DNA of 8,591 nt from an uncultured Clostridia bacterium (GCA_949747745.1 CATKFT010000162.1:1-8591), one strand, 5' to 3'. Positions 1-5,300 are shown, counted from the stretch's first letter. Program-made: numbers and translations. The notes: generated from the letters alone by a model not told the origin.

Positions 1-636
1 GAAGATTGGCTATGCGAGGCACGCAGATATTATTTTAATATAGTAGGAAAGTATGGAGCACCAGTACAAAGCTTACTAAAAAAAGCAGCAGGATTAGATA
101 TAAAAATGATATGTCCATTACACGGTCCAATTTTAAAAGAAAATTTGGGATATTATATAGAAAAATATAATATTTGGAGTAGTTATATACCAGAAGAGGA
201 TGGTATATTTATAGCATATGCATCAATTTATGGAAATACTAGACAAGCAGTAGAATATATAGCAAAAGTTTTAGAAGAAAAAGGTGCAAAAAAAGTAGTA
301 TTAATAGACCTTACAAGAGATGATATGTCAAAAGCAATAGAAAATGCGTTTAGATATGATAAAATAATATTTGCAGCTTCAAGCTATAATGCAGGAATAT
401 TTCCACCAATGCAAGAATTATTACATGCTTTACAAGGTAAAAATTATCAAAACCGTAAAGTAGGAATAATAGAAAATGGAAGTTGGGCACCAAGTGCTGG
501 TAAATGTATGAAAAATATATTAGAACAAATGAAGGATTTAAAAATTTGTGAACCACTTGTAACAATAAAATCAAGAATGAATGATACATCTAAAAAAGAG
601 TTAGAAGATTTAGCAAATGTAATTTTAGAAAAATAA
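1..636 (+). CDS. fprA: Flavodiiron protein (FprA / A-type flavoprotein), 3' part only
   Basis: The frame is open from base 1, so this is the last 211 residues of a gene that starts upstream; the ATG at 106 is internal. Flavodiiron proteins are cytoplasmic enzymes that reduce O2 to water or NO to N2O, using a beta-lactamase-fold diiron domain followed by an FMN-binding flavodoxin domain. The first 55 or so residues are the end of the diiron domain, including CPLHGPIL, whose His (fragment residue 41) matches the conserved last iron ligand. The flavodoxin domain follows, with the FMN phosphate loop YASIYGNTR and a later conserved-looking ENGSWAPSAGK stretch. Length and order fit the C-terminal half of a roughly 400-residue FprA. 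Codons are strongly AT-biased (AGA, ATA, GGA, GCA), as in the next gene. In anaerobic Clostridia these proteins usually serve oxygen or NO detoxification. The family call is firm; the physiological substrate cannot be read from sequence. Confidence 0.93.
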   Translation, partial: EDWLCEARRYYFNIVGKYGAPVQSLLKKAAGLDIKMICPLHGPILKENLGYYIEKYNIWSSYIPEEDGIFIAYASIYGNTRQAVEYIAKVLEEKGAKKVVLIDLTRDDMSKAIENAFRYDKIIFAASSYNAGIFPPMQELLHALQGKNYQNRKVGIIENGSWAPSAGKCMKNILEQMKDLKICEPLVTIKSRMNDTSKKELEDLANVILEK

Positions 637-644
637 AAATTTAG

Positions 645-671
645 TGGGGCAAGCGATATTAGTTTGCTCCA
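645..671 (+). other. Hairpin between fprA and the DUF84 gene
   Basis: TGGGGCAA (645-652) pairs with TTGCTCCA (664-671) through eight pairs including one G-U, with an 11-base loop, and flanking AAATTT runs could lengthen the stem. No T-run follows on the plus strand; the next bases lead into the GGAGGG ribosome binding site at 677-682. It is therefore not a good terminator in this direction and may instead affect access to that site. The role is inferred only from position. Confidence 0.35.
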
Positions 672-686
672 AATTTGGAGGGAACA

Positions 687-1217
687 ATGAAAATATTAAT
701 GGGAACCAAAAATCCAGGAAAAATAGAAGGAGCAAAACAGGCATTTGAGAAATATTTTAATAATATTGAAATAGAAGGAATATCAGTAGAATCAGAGGTT
801 AGTAATCAACCAATAAATAAAGAAATAATTATTGGAGCTAAAAATAGAGTTAAAAATTTGAAGGAATATGCTAGAAATAATAATATAGAAGCAGATTTTT
901 ACATATCAAGTGAGGCAGGAGTAACAGATTTCTTAGGAGAATGGATAGATATTAATTTAGCGTATATAGAAGATAAAAATGGAATGCAAAGTGTTGGTAC
1001 TAGCCAAGGATTTCCAATTCCAGAAAAGTACATAGATGAAATAAAAGAAACAGAACTTGGAAAATTAATGGATAAACTATTTAATGGAAAAGAAATGGGT
1101 AAAGGAAAAGGTGGAATTAGTATACTTACAAAAGAAGAAGTAACAAGGATAGATTTAACAAAAAATGCATTTATTATGGCACTAACTACATTTGTTAATG
1201 ATAATATATGGAGATAA
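687..1217 (+). CDS. yjjX: DUF84 / YjjX-family inosine/xanthosine triphosphatase
   Basis: This 176-residue protein matches the DUF84/YjjX family, cytoplasmic phosphatases that hydrolyse non-canonical purine nucleoside triphosphates (ITP, XTP) and so clean the nucleotide pool. Family marks are the N-terminal GTKNPGKIEGAKQAF loop and helix, SVESEVSNQP followed by IIIGAKNRVKN (compare SVES-V--QP and AGARNR in E. coli YjjX), an acidic ISSEAGV motif, and a C-terminal GKGGISILTKEEVTR then AFIMAL. Length is close to the usual 170-180 residues. I chose ATG 687 because GGAGGG lies four bases upstream; an in-frame TTG at 675 overlaps that binding site and is unlikely. It lies 50 bases after fprA in the same direction, with the same AT-rich codon use, so the two may share a transcript. 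Family assignment is confident; exact substrate preference is from the family. Confidence 0.88.
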   Translation: MKILMGTKNPGKIEGAKQAFEKYFNNIEIEGISVESEVSNQPINKEIIIGAKNRVKNLKEYARNNNIEADFYISSEAGVTDFLGEWIDINLAYIEDKNGMQSVGTSQGFPIPEKYIDEIKETELGKLMDKLFNGKEMGKGKGGISILTKEEVTRIDLTKNAFIMALTTFVNDNIWR

Positions 1218-1231
1218 GTAAAAGCTTTTGT

Positions 1232-1259
1232 TCTAATTAAAACCCCATATGAATACAAT
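1232..1259 (+). promoter_or_regulatory. Possible sigma-E-type sporulation promoter for spoIIID
   Basis: AATACAAT at 1252-1259 resembles the sigma-E -10 consensus CATACAAT, and TCTAATT at 1232-1238 is a weaker partial match to the -35 element, 13 bases upstream. In Bacillus and Clostridia spoIIID is known to be transcribed by sigma-E in the mother cell, so the position makes sense. Transcription would begin near 1266, giving a leader of about 30 bases carrying the AAGGGGG ribosome binding site. The -35 match is poor, so this is tentative. Confidence 0.4.
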
Positions 1260-1298
1260 GTACAAAACAGCGTATTCATTATAAGGGGGTCTTTTTTT
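1243..1298 (+). terminator. Terminator-like hairpin between yjjX and spoIIID
   Basis: ATGAATAC (1249-1256) pairs perfectly with GTATTCAT (1272-1279). After a small bulge CCCC (1243-1246) can pair with the G-run at 1285-1289, and seven T residues follow at 1292-1298. This can end transcripts reading in from yjjX. The 3' arm contains the AAGGGGG ribosome binding site of spoIIID, so read-through RNA would also hide that site, while RNA started near 1266 would lack the 5' arm. That dual role is inference. Confidence 0.55.
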
Positions 1299-1557
1299 GG
1301 GAAAGGTGTACATAGAAGAGCGAGCAGTAAATTTGGCACATTATATAATAGATAGTGGAGATACAGTAAGAGGAGCAGCAAAAAAATTTGGAATAAGTAA
1401 AAGTACAGTACACAAAGATGTAACACTAAAGAACGGTAGAAAAAGTGGACAAATAGGGGCGATTAATAATTGCCCGATTCCTGAAAGCATTGAAATAAGG
1501 AAGGTTTTTCTGGCAGAAAAAAATCCTGTTGTGAAGTTAGGATTGATAATTAAATAA
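1297..1557 (+). CDS. spoIIID: SpoIIID N-terminal part, interrupted after the helix-turn-helix
   Basis: SpoIIID is a small mother-cell DNA-binding regulator that switches genes of the sigma-E stage of sporulation. Residues 4-43 fit the family very well: VYIEERAVNLAHYI, then TVRGAAKKFGISKSTVHKDVT, which is the helix-turn-helix. SpoIIID normally continues with ERL and a conserved basic C-terminal region. Here the residues after KDVT (from about base 1426) show no resemblance and end at a stop after 86 residues. The start is a TTG at 1297, seven bases after AAGGGGG; a GTG at 1306 is less well placed. The change coincides with the start of sequence having a different base and codon style, so I read this as a gene split by an insertion. 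The missing part should lie past the right end of the element, or be lost. As it stands the protein keeps most of its HTH but not the C-terminal basic arm. Confidence 0.85.
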   Translation: MGKVYIEERAVNLAHYIIDSGDTVRGAAKKFGISKSTVHKDVTLKNGRKSGQIGAINNCPIPESIEIRKVFLAEKNPVVKLGLIIK

Positions 1558-1713
1558 AGCTAAATAATCGTACTCTAATTATTTTGATTCCGACTGATGT
1601 AAGTAGGTTGTTCAAAAAATTGAAAGCACATTAGGAACTTATGAGGTCATAGACCTATTTATCTACAATTTTAGTTAAAGGTTTGGTAAATTACTTTAAA
1701 ATTACAAATAAGC

Positions 1714-1750
1714 AAAGGGACAAGTATATATTCCTATAAACTTGCCCTTT
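1714..1750 (-). terminator. Terminator-like hairpin after the small membrane protein gene
   Basis: AAAGGGACAAGT (1714-1725) pairs with ACTTGCCCTTT (1740-1750) through 11 pairs with one bulged A, with a 14-base loop. It lies just downstream of the minus-strand stop codon at 1760-1762. The minus-strand tail is only moderately T-rich. In the plus direction a short T-run follows, so it could work both ways. Confidence 0.55.
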
Positions 1751-1759
1751 TACATAATT

Positions 1760-1921
1760 TTACCGTAATATATTGCATATTGCATAGAAACCCCATAATA
1801 CTGCACCAATTACAGTTAAAATACAAACCCATTTTTTCCCAGATTTGTAATTGCGAATAGACCAAATAGTCCAGCAAATACATAAAACTATTTCCGCGAT
1901 AATAACAAAAGATGTATTCAT
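1760..1921 (-). CDS. Small two-helix membrane protein, 53 residues
   Basis: A minus-strand gene starts at ATG 1921 with a perfect AAGGAGG (1929-1935) seven bases upstream and ends at TAA 1760. The 53 residues form two hydrophobic segments: about residues 4-22 (FVIIAEIVLCICWTIW) and 31-51 (WVCILTVIGAVLWGFYAI), joined by a basic turn, RNYKSGKK. This predicts a membrane hairpin; by the positive-inside rule the turn would face the cytoplasm. I do not recognise the family. It has its own promoter (2007-2035), a leader hairpin and a terminator, and it faces away from the 2272-3162 gene, leaving 38 bases between the two -35 boxes. Small proteins of this shape include type I toxins, holin-like proteins and membrane-acting companions of defence systems, but nothing here decides between them or an ordinary small membrane protein. 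Gene reality is well supported by the start signals; the role is unknown. Confidence 0.75.
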   Translation of the reverse strand: MNTSFVIIAEIVLCICWTIWSIRNYKSGKKWVCILTVIGAVLWGFYAICNILR

Positions 1922-1928
1922 AAATTTT

Positions 1929-1963
1929 CCTCCTTGTACTTGCTCGGAGGTCTATGCCTCCGA
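1929..1963 (-). promoter_or_regulatory. Leader hairpin with a spare anti-Shine-Dalgarno arm
   Basis: In the leader of the small membrane protein gene, TCGGAGG and CCTCCGA form a perfect seven-pair stem (1944-1950 with 1957-1963) with a six-base loop. The CCTCC of this stem is also complementary to the GGAGG of the true ribosome binding site at 1929-1935. Two folds are therefore possible: the local hairpin, leaving the site free, or a fold that covers it. The sequence shows the complementarity; regulation is inference. Confidence 0.5.
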
Positions 1964-1990
1964 AAATGTTTTATTTTCAAAGGCAACAAA

Positions 1991-2005
1991 AAGTTGTTAC
2001 AACTT
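1991..2005. promoter_or_regulatory. Inverted repeat at the minus-strand transcription start (operator candidate)
   Basis: AAGTTGT-T-ACAACTT is a perfect 7+7 inverted repeat. It sits one base downstream of the -10 box (2007-2012) of the minus-strand promoter, where a repressor would block initiation. No regulator gene for it is visible in the window. Confidence 0.5.
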
Positions 2006-2006
2006 A

Positions 2007-2035
2007 ATTGTACAACATTTTACATAAAAAAGCAA
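2007..2035 (-). promoter_or_regulatory. Promoter of the small membrane protein gene
   Basis: On the minus strand TTGCTT (2030-2035) and TACAAT (2007-2012) are separated by exactly 17 bases, a good sigma-A-type promoter. Transcription would start near base 2000, giving a leader of about 80 bases. Confidence 0.65.
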
Positions 2036-2073
2036 ATTTTAAGAAAATTACACTATTTTATGCGGAGCTATGA

Positions 2074-2102
2074 TTGACAAATCGACATAAATTTGATAAA
2101 AT
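2074..2102 (+). promoter_or_regulatory. Strong sigma-A promoter for the ART-like gene
   Basis: A perfect TTGACA (2074-2079), a 17-base spacer and TAAAAT (2097-2102) preceded by TGA, an extended -10. It is very similar to the promoter at 3339-3367, which suggests matched expression of the two units. The leader before the 2272 start is about 160 bases. Confidence 0.8.
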
Positions 2103-2178
2103 GCCAATGTCATTTAACTTGAAAATTTGCATTCAAAAATATTGTCTCAGCAGTTAAAAGGAGGTACACAAGCGAGAT

Positions 2179-2241
2179 ATGGAGGCAATTATCAGTCAAT
2201 TGACTAGCAAATGGGGATACTTATTCTTTATGAACGAGTAA
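2179..2241 (+). CDS. Possible 20-residue leader peptide upstream of the ART-like gene
   Basis: An ATG at 2179 opens a 20-codon frame (MEAIISQLTSKWGYLFFMNE) ending at TAA 2239-2241, 30 bases before the ATG at 2272. An AAAAGGAGG run ends 14 bases before the ATG, longer than ideal. It lies within the leader driven by the 2074-2102 promoter. The frame contains a 12-base palindrome, AGTCAATTGACT (2194-2205). A weak alternative promoter, TTGACT with TATTCT 16 bases on, also overlaps it. It could be a regulatory leader peptide or chance. Confidence 0.3.
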   Translation: MEAIISQLTSKWGYLFFMNE

Positions 2242-2271
2242 AAATTTATTTCTTAATAGGAGGAATTTAAA

Positions 2272-3162
2272 ATGAGCGAATTTAACAGGAAACATTTAAT
2301 GAAGTTTCTGGAAACAAGTGCTGGTGTGAATGCCCTACGGTTAGCAGCAGAAATAGTTTCCAACGAGATGGTCTCAGCAACCAAGTATTATATGGGGGCT
2401 CCAGATGGAAAATATTTTGAAGCCAAAGATTTTGGGGAGAATGTTGTAAAAGCAAAAAAAGCTTATGTAACTCTAAATACTATCATGGGCGGAGAAACAG
2501 CAGAAATGGATCGTTTTAAAGAAGGAAAGAAACAGGTTCCAGAATTATTAACACCATTGGGAGTGAAGAAGATGATTCATTTATTTACACATCTGTATTG
2601 CTTTGCAAGTGGATGTAGTGTCGCTATTGCATATGAAACTGTTAGAGCTTGCCGGCAAAGTGAAGTTTCGGAAGGCAAAAGCATAGTGGGACCGCTTACA
2701 TCAACAACCAAGCTTTCGGTTGAGGAAATCATGGGACTTGGATATGGCAATAAAAATGGTTTAGCCATTTGCCAGTATAAATTTCATGAGGGTGCCATTG
2801 TTCTGGATATGGAAGAACTTGGCAAAGACTACTTAAAACCTGAAGAAAGAGAAGTTCTCTTACTTATGGGAAACAGATTATCAGCACGTTGTCAAGGATA
2901 TGACGACCGTTATTTGGGGAGAGATAAACAACCAGCATTAATGTATGAAATTGATGTGTACTCACCGGAATTTGGCGATATAGCGGAGAGTAAGCAAGAG
3001 TTAAGAGATGTTGTATATAATGACAAAGTAATTGATGAAATCAGGAAATTTTATACAGCATTGAATGAGAAAAGCGATTTTCCCTGTGTGCCAGCGTGTT
3101 ATTCACAATGGAAAGACCATTTTCAAAAAATGGTCTTCCAAGAACTGAAAAAGTTTTCATAA
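2272..3162 (+). CDS. Unknown protein with ADP-ribosyltransferase-like core
   Basis: A 296-residue soluble protein with no signal peptide or membrane segment. ATG 2272 is supported by AGGAGG (2258-2263) eight bases upstream. I do not recognise a named family. Residues about 120-210 resemble the R-S-E pattern of ADP-ribosyltransferase exoenzymes in the right order: a strand with Arg (ETVRACR, R125 or R128), a Ser/Thr motif (PLTSTTK, 141-147, like the STS motif), then AIVLDMEELGKDY, then PEEREVLLLMGNRLSA (190-205), whose E192-x-E194 before VLL matches the usual catalytic ExE strand. Such enzymes use NAD+ and release nicotinamide. The 110-residue N-terminal region is mostly helical and unassigned. 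The gene has its own promoter and a strong terminator, so it is a separate transcription unit next to the nicotinamidase/TerY-P operon, but with a near-identical promoter. The ART call is pattern-based; an unrelated accessory protein remains possible. Confidence 0.5.
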   Translation: MSEFNRKHLMKFLETSAGVNALRLAAEIVSNEMVSATKYYMGAPDGKYFEAKDFGENVVKAKKAYVTLNTIMGGETAEMDRFKEGKKQVPELLTPLGVKKMIHLFTHLYCFASGCSVAIAYETVRACRQSEVSEGKSIVGPLTSTTKLSVEEIMGLGYGNKNGLAICQYKFHEGAIVLDMEELGKDYLKPEEREVLLLMGNRLSARCQGYDDRYLGRDKQPALMYEIDVYSPEFGDIAESKQELRDVVYNDKVIDEIRKFYTALNEKSDFPCVPACYSQWKDHFQKMVFQELKKFS

Positions 3163-3173
3163 AATTTGTTCAT

Positions 3174-3217
3174 AAAAAGAATAGGGAGCGCTTGAAAGGG
3201 AGTTCCCTATTCTTTTT
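3174..3217 (+). terminator. Strong intrinsic terminator after the ART-like gene
   Basis: AAAAAGAATAGGGA (3174-3187) pairs perfectly with TCCCTATTCTTTTT (3204-3217), 14 pairs with a 16-base loop, and the 3' arm ends in a T-run. It begins 11 bases after the stop codon and separates the ART-like gene from the downstream operon. With A-runs on the other side it could also act in reverse. Confidence 0.88.
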
Positions 3218-3338
3218 ATATAAAAATAAAATTAAATTATTGTAGTTAAGCTTTTCTAAACAGAGCAATTAAAGATTTTTGACTATACAGATTTTATTTT
3301 TTATAAAAGATTAAGTTCAAAAAAAATGTTCAATAAAG

Positions 3339-3367
3339 TTGACATTATTTACATAACATGATAAAAT
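3339..3367 (+). promoter_or_regulatory. Promoter of the nicotinamidase/TerY-P operon
   Basis: TTGACA (3339-3344), a 17-base spacer containing ACATAA, and TAAAAT (3362-3367) preceded by TGA. The -35, -10, spacing and TGATAAAATG context repeat those of the 2074-2102 promoter. Upstream, GTTCAA occurs twice (3315-3320 and 3329-3334), a possible activator site. Transcription would start near 3374, giving a leader of about 110 bases. Confidence 0.8.
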
Positions 3368-3379
3368 GTCACTTGTAAC

Positions 3380-3422
3380 TATAGTATATACTATACCATA
3401 ATATTTTGAGGTATGGCATAGT
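3380..3422 (+). promoter_or_regulatory. Palindrome and first leader hairpin of the TerY-P operon
   Basis: TATAGTATATACTATA (3380-3395) is a perfect 16-base palindrome just after the predicted start site, suited to a dimeric regulator. Overlapping it, ACTATACCATA (3390-3400) pairs with TATGGCATAGT (3412-3422), 10 of 11 positions, around an 11-base loop. The two structures exclude each other in RNA. Confidence 0.5.
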
Positions 3423-3424
3423 AA

Positions 3425-3475
3425 CTCCTAATGTAAGTTTACATTAGGAAAACAATTTTATATTTTTTTAGGAGG
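3425..3475 (+). promoter_or_regulatory. Attenuator-like hairpin and competing ribosome binding site pairing
   Basis: TCCTAATGTAA (3426-3436) pairs perfectly with TTACATTAGGA (3439-3449), followed by a T-rich run to 3469, as in an intrinsic terminator. Directly after it is the ribosome binding site of the nicotinamidase gene. CTCCTAA (3425-3431) can instead pair with TTAGGAG (3468-3474), which is that site. The leader thus has at least two alternative folds, one ending transcription and one hiding the start. It does not resemble any riboswitch class I know. Confidence 0.5.
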
Positions 3476-3482
3476 TTGCTAT

Positions 3483-4505
3483 ATGGCAAACAAGAATCGT
3501 GTCTTTCGGGCACAAACACCACTGGAGCAGATTGTAGATCTTAGAAAAATTGGTCAGCTTACTCAGTTACCTCAGGACCAGTATATGGCATTAAGCCAGA
3601 AAGCTGAAAATGAGGAGTTCAATCCGGCAGCAGATGACTACAAAACAGGCAATACTGTTTGTCTTATTGTAGTTGACTGGCAGAATGACTTTATTGAAGG
3701 ACCGATGGCTCATCTTGGAGTTGAAGGGTCGCGGGAAGATTCAGAGCGCTTGTTCAAGTTTATTCACCAGTATATGGGTGGTATTACTACCATTTTGTCT
3801 ACGGTGGATACACATAACCCTCAGTCTATTTTCTTTCCGACATGGTGGATTAATCCGAAAACCTACGAAAATCCGGGACCGTTTACAACAATTATGGCTA
3901 AGGATATTGAGGATGGAATTTGGATGCCGCGTTTCAAGGATCCCCAGGACAAAAGTGGGAAAACGCCTAAGGAAAAAGCTTTGGCCTATTGCCGTGAGTT
4001 GGAGGCAAATAACAGACCGCCACTTACAATCTGGCCGTATCATTGTGAGCAGGGAAGCACTGGGGCAGCACTTGAGTGCCAGTATTTCAATTTGCAGTGG
4101 TATCACAGCTTGGCACGTGGCACATCAAATTTGAAAGCAATCAAAGGATTGGATCCTTCTAGTGACATGTATGGTGCACTGAAGCCGGAGTTCAGTGAAA
4201 CGAATTTCCTAAACAAGCCTCTGATAGATGCTGTTCTTAATTACAAGTACATCATCACGTGTGGGCAGGCACGAAATTTCTGCTGGGATACCACGTTAGT
4301 CCAGATAGTGGATTATTTTATGAATGCAAAGGATCCAGATGCATACAATCCTGATGTTGTTAAGCGAATTATTGCTCTGGAAGATTGTACATCTCCGATT
4401 GGAGGAATGACGCCAGAGAACATTAAGGTTGAGCAGCATTGTAAAGACAGCGGTGTGCAGTTTAGGAAGTCAACAGATGACTTCAGCGATATCTTTGGAA
4501 ACTAA
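3483..4505 (+). CDS. Nicotinamidase-like cysteine hydrolase, enlarged
   Basis: A 340-residue cytoplasmic protein of the isochorismatase/cysteine hydrolase superfamily, closest in motifs to nicotinamidase (PncA), which converts nicotinamide to nicotinic acid and ammonia for NAD salvage. The visible motifs are VVDWQNDF (catalytic D65), DTH (metal ligands D109 and H111), WPYHCEQGSTGA (H187, the typical nicotinamidase W-P-x-H-C-x-x-G-x-x-G), a Lys near 221 before SDMYGAL, and TCGQARNFC with the nucleophile C267. The triad D65-K221-C267 is complete, but the second metal His (PncA H57) is not evident. Typical PncA has 180-210 residues. This protein has an extra 55 residues at the N-terminus, an insert of about 60 residues between the metal motif and WPYHC, and further loops, so its substrate may differ. 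ATG 3483 has GGAGG seven bases upstream. It is the first gene of the operon with vWA, PP2C and kinase genes. Base and codon use are richer in G/C than the left flank. Confidence 0.8.
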   Translation: MANKNRVFRAQTPLEQIVDLRKIGQLTQLPQDQYMALSQKAENEEFNPAADDYKTGNTVCLIVVDWQNDFIEGPMAHLGVEGSREDSERLFKFIHQYMGGITTILSTVDTHNPQSIFFPTWWINPKTYENPGPFTTIMAKDIEDGIWMPRFKDPQDKSGKTPKEKALAYCRELEANNRPPLTIWPYHCEQGSTGAALECQYFNLQWYHSLARGTSNLKAIKGLDPSSDMYGALKPEFSETNFLNKPLIDAVLNYKYIITCGQARNFCWDTTLVQIVDYFMNAKDPDAYNPDVVKRIIALEDCTSPIGGMTPENIKVEQHCKDSGVQFRKSTDDFSDIFGN

Positions 4506-4535
4506 CAAACAACAACGTTTAAGGAGGAAATCAAA

Positions 4536-5273
4536 ATGAAGAAAGTTAGTGGAATTATCGAGGTACCGGGAATGGGGCAGAACTTGACAGACACGGTTTT
4601 GCAGGATGTGAAGAACTTTACTGGAGATTTTATGACCGATATCATTCTTCTTGTGGACGAATCTACATCAATTGGATATTACGACCTGGAAGGCGAGATG
4701 TCCAATGGACTTGTAAACATCAAGAATGATTTGCTGGGAACCAAAAATGCAGATTCTATTCGAGTTTGTGTTATAAGGTTTGGATCCAGTGTACCCAAGG
4801 ATGTGGACTTTGTTCCGTTGGAGAAAATGGATACCAGCTATTCTTCTTACCAGAGGCAGACAAGGCTGTATGAAACAATATGTGTAGCAAATAATTTAAT
4901 GTTACAGCATATTGAAGCAATGGAAGAGAAAAATGTTTATGTGAATGGCTTGGTGATTGTGGCTACAGACGGCGAAGATGTTGGATCAGCACGCTTTTAT
5001 GACGCTGCTAAGGAGGCAATCCGTACTTTACATGGTAAAGAAGTGGATTTCCAGTATATATGTATCGGCGCTGATGCAATTAATTGTGCTTATGGATTGG
5101 GGCTTAAGGATGACGAAATTCTCAAAGTTGAGGATACCAATGATCCGCATAAGGTGCGTCAGCAGTGGGCGATGGCGTCAGCAAGTGCAAAAACTGCTTC
5201 ACAGAAAGCTGCAACAGGCAGTTCAATTGCAGGAACTTCTACGGCAGTAAAATTCAACATTGACGACGATTGA
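4536..5273 (+). CDS. vWA domain protein, TerY-like (TerY-P triad)
   Basis: A 245-residue protein with one von Willebrand factor A domain (about residues 33-200) and no signal peptide. The metal-dependent adhesion site is complete: DESTS (D41, S43, S45), T109 in TRLYETI, and D145 in VATDGED. Such domains bind partner proteins through a Mg2+ ion. Residues 212-245 form a tail rich in Ala, Ser, Thr and Gln, ending in acidic DDD, with many possible phosphorylation sites for the kinase of the same operon. In TerY-P systems a vWA protein of this kind is encoded with a PP2C phosphatase and a kinase, as here, and is thought to be the phosphorylated or scaffold partner. AAGGAGG (4521-4527) lies eight bases before the ATG. 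The gene follows the nicotinamidase by 30 bases and is separated from the phosphatase gene by a terminator-like hairpin. Confidence 0.87.
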   Translation: MKKVSGIIEVPGMGQNLTDTVLQDVKNFTGDFMTDIILLVDESTSIGYYDLEGEMSNGLVNIKNDLLGTKNADSIRVCVIRFGSSVPKDVDFVPLEKMDTSYSSYQRQTRLYETICVANNLMLQHIEAMEEKNVYVNGLVIVATDGEDVGSARFYDAAKEAIRTLHGKEVDFQYICIGADAINCAYGLGLKDDEILKVEDTNDPHKVRQQWAMASASAKTASQKAATGSSIAGTSTAVKFNIDDD

Positions 5274-5300
5274 GTTTTGCTTATGTAACTATTGACAGCG

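Noticed and set aside
675..686. TTG start for the yjjX gene
   Set aside because: It overlaps the GGAGGG ribosome binding site that serves ATG 687, and the family starts at that ATG.
899..1426. Long hydrophobic minus-strand frame opposite yjjX and spoIIID
   Set aside because: It lies antisense to two well-supported genes, has composition expected from reading AT-rich codons backwards, and lacks a convincing ribosome binding site.
1644..1656. Short inverted repeat AGGTC-ATA-GACCT as an attachment site core
   Set aside because: It is only five pairs, lies over 200 bases from the inferred insertion point, and has no partner visible at the other end.
3374..3482. Known riboswitch class in the operon leader
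   Set aside because: I could not match the conserved core of any class I know, including NAD+-related ones, so I report only alternative hairpins.
3673..4134. Plus-strand frame inside the nicotinamidase-like gene
   Set aside because: It is an out-of-frame reading of a gene with complete catalytic motifs, and its residues show no family resemblance.
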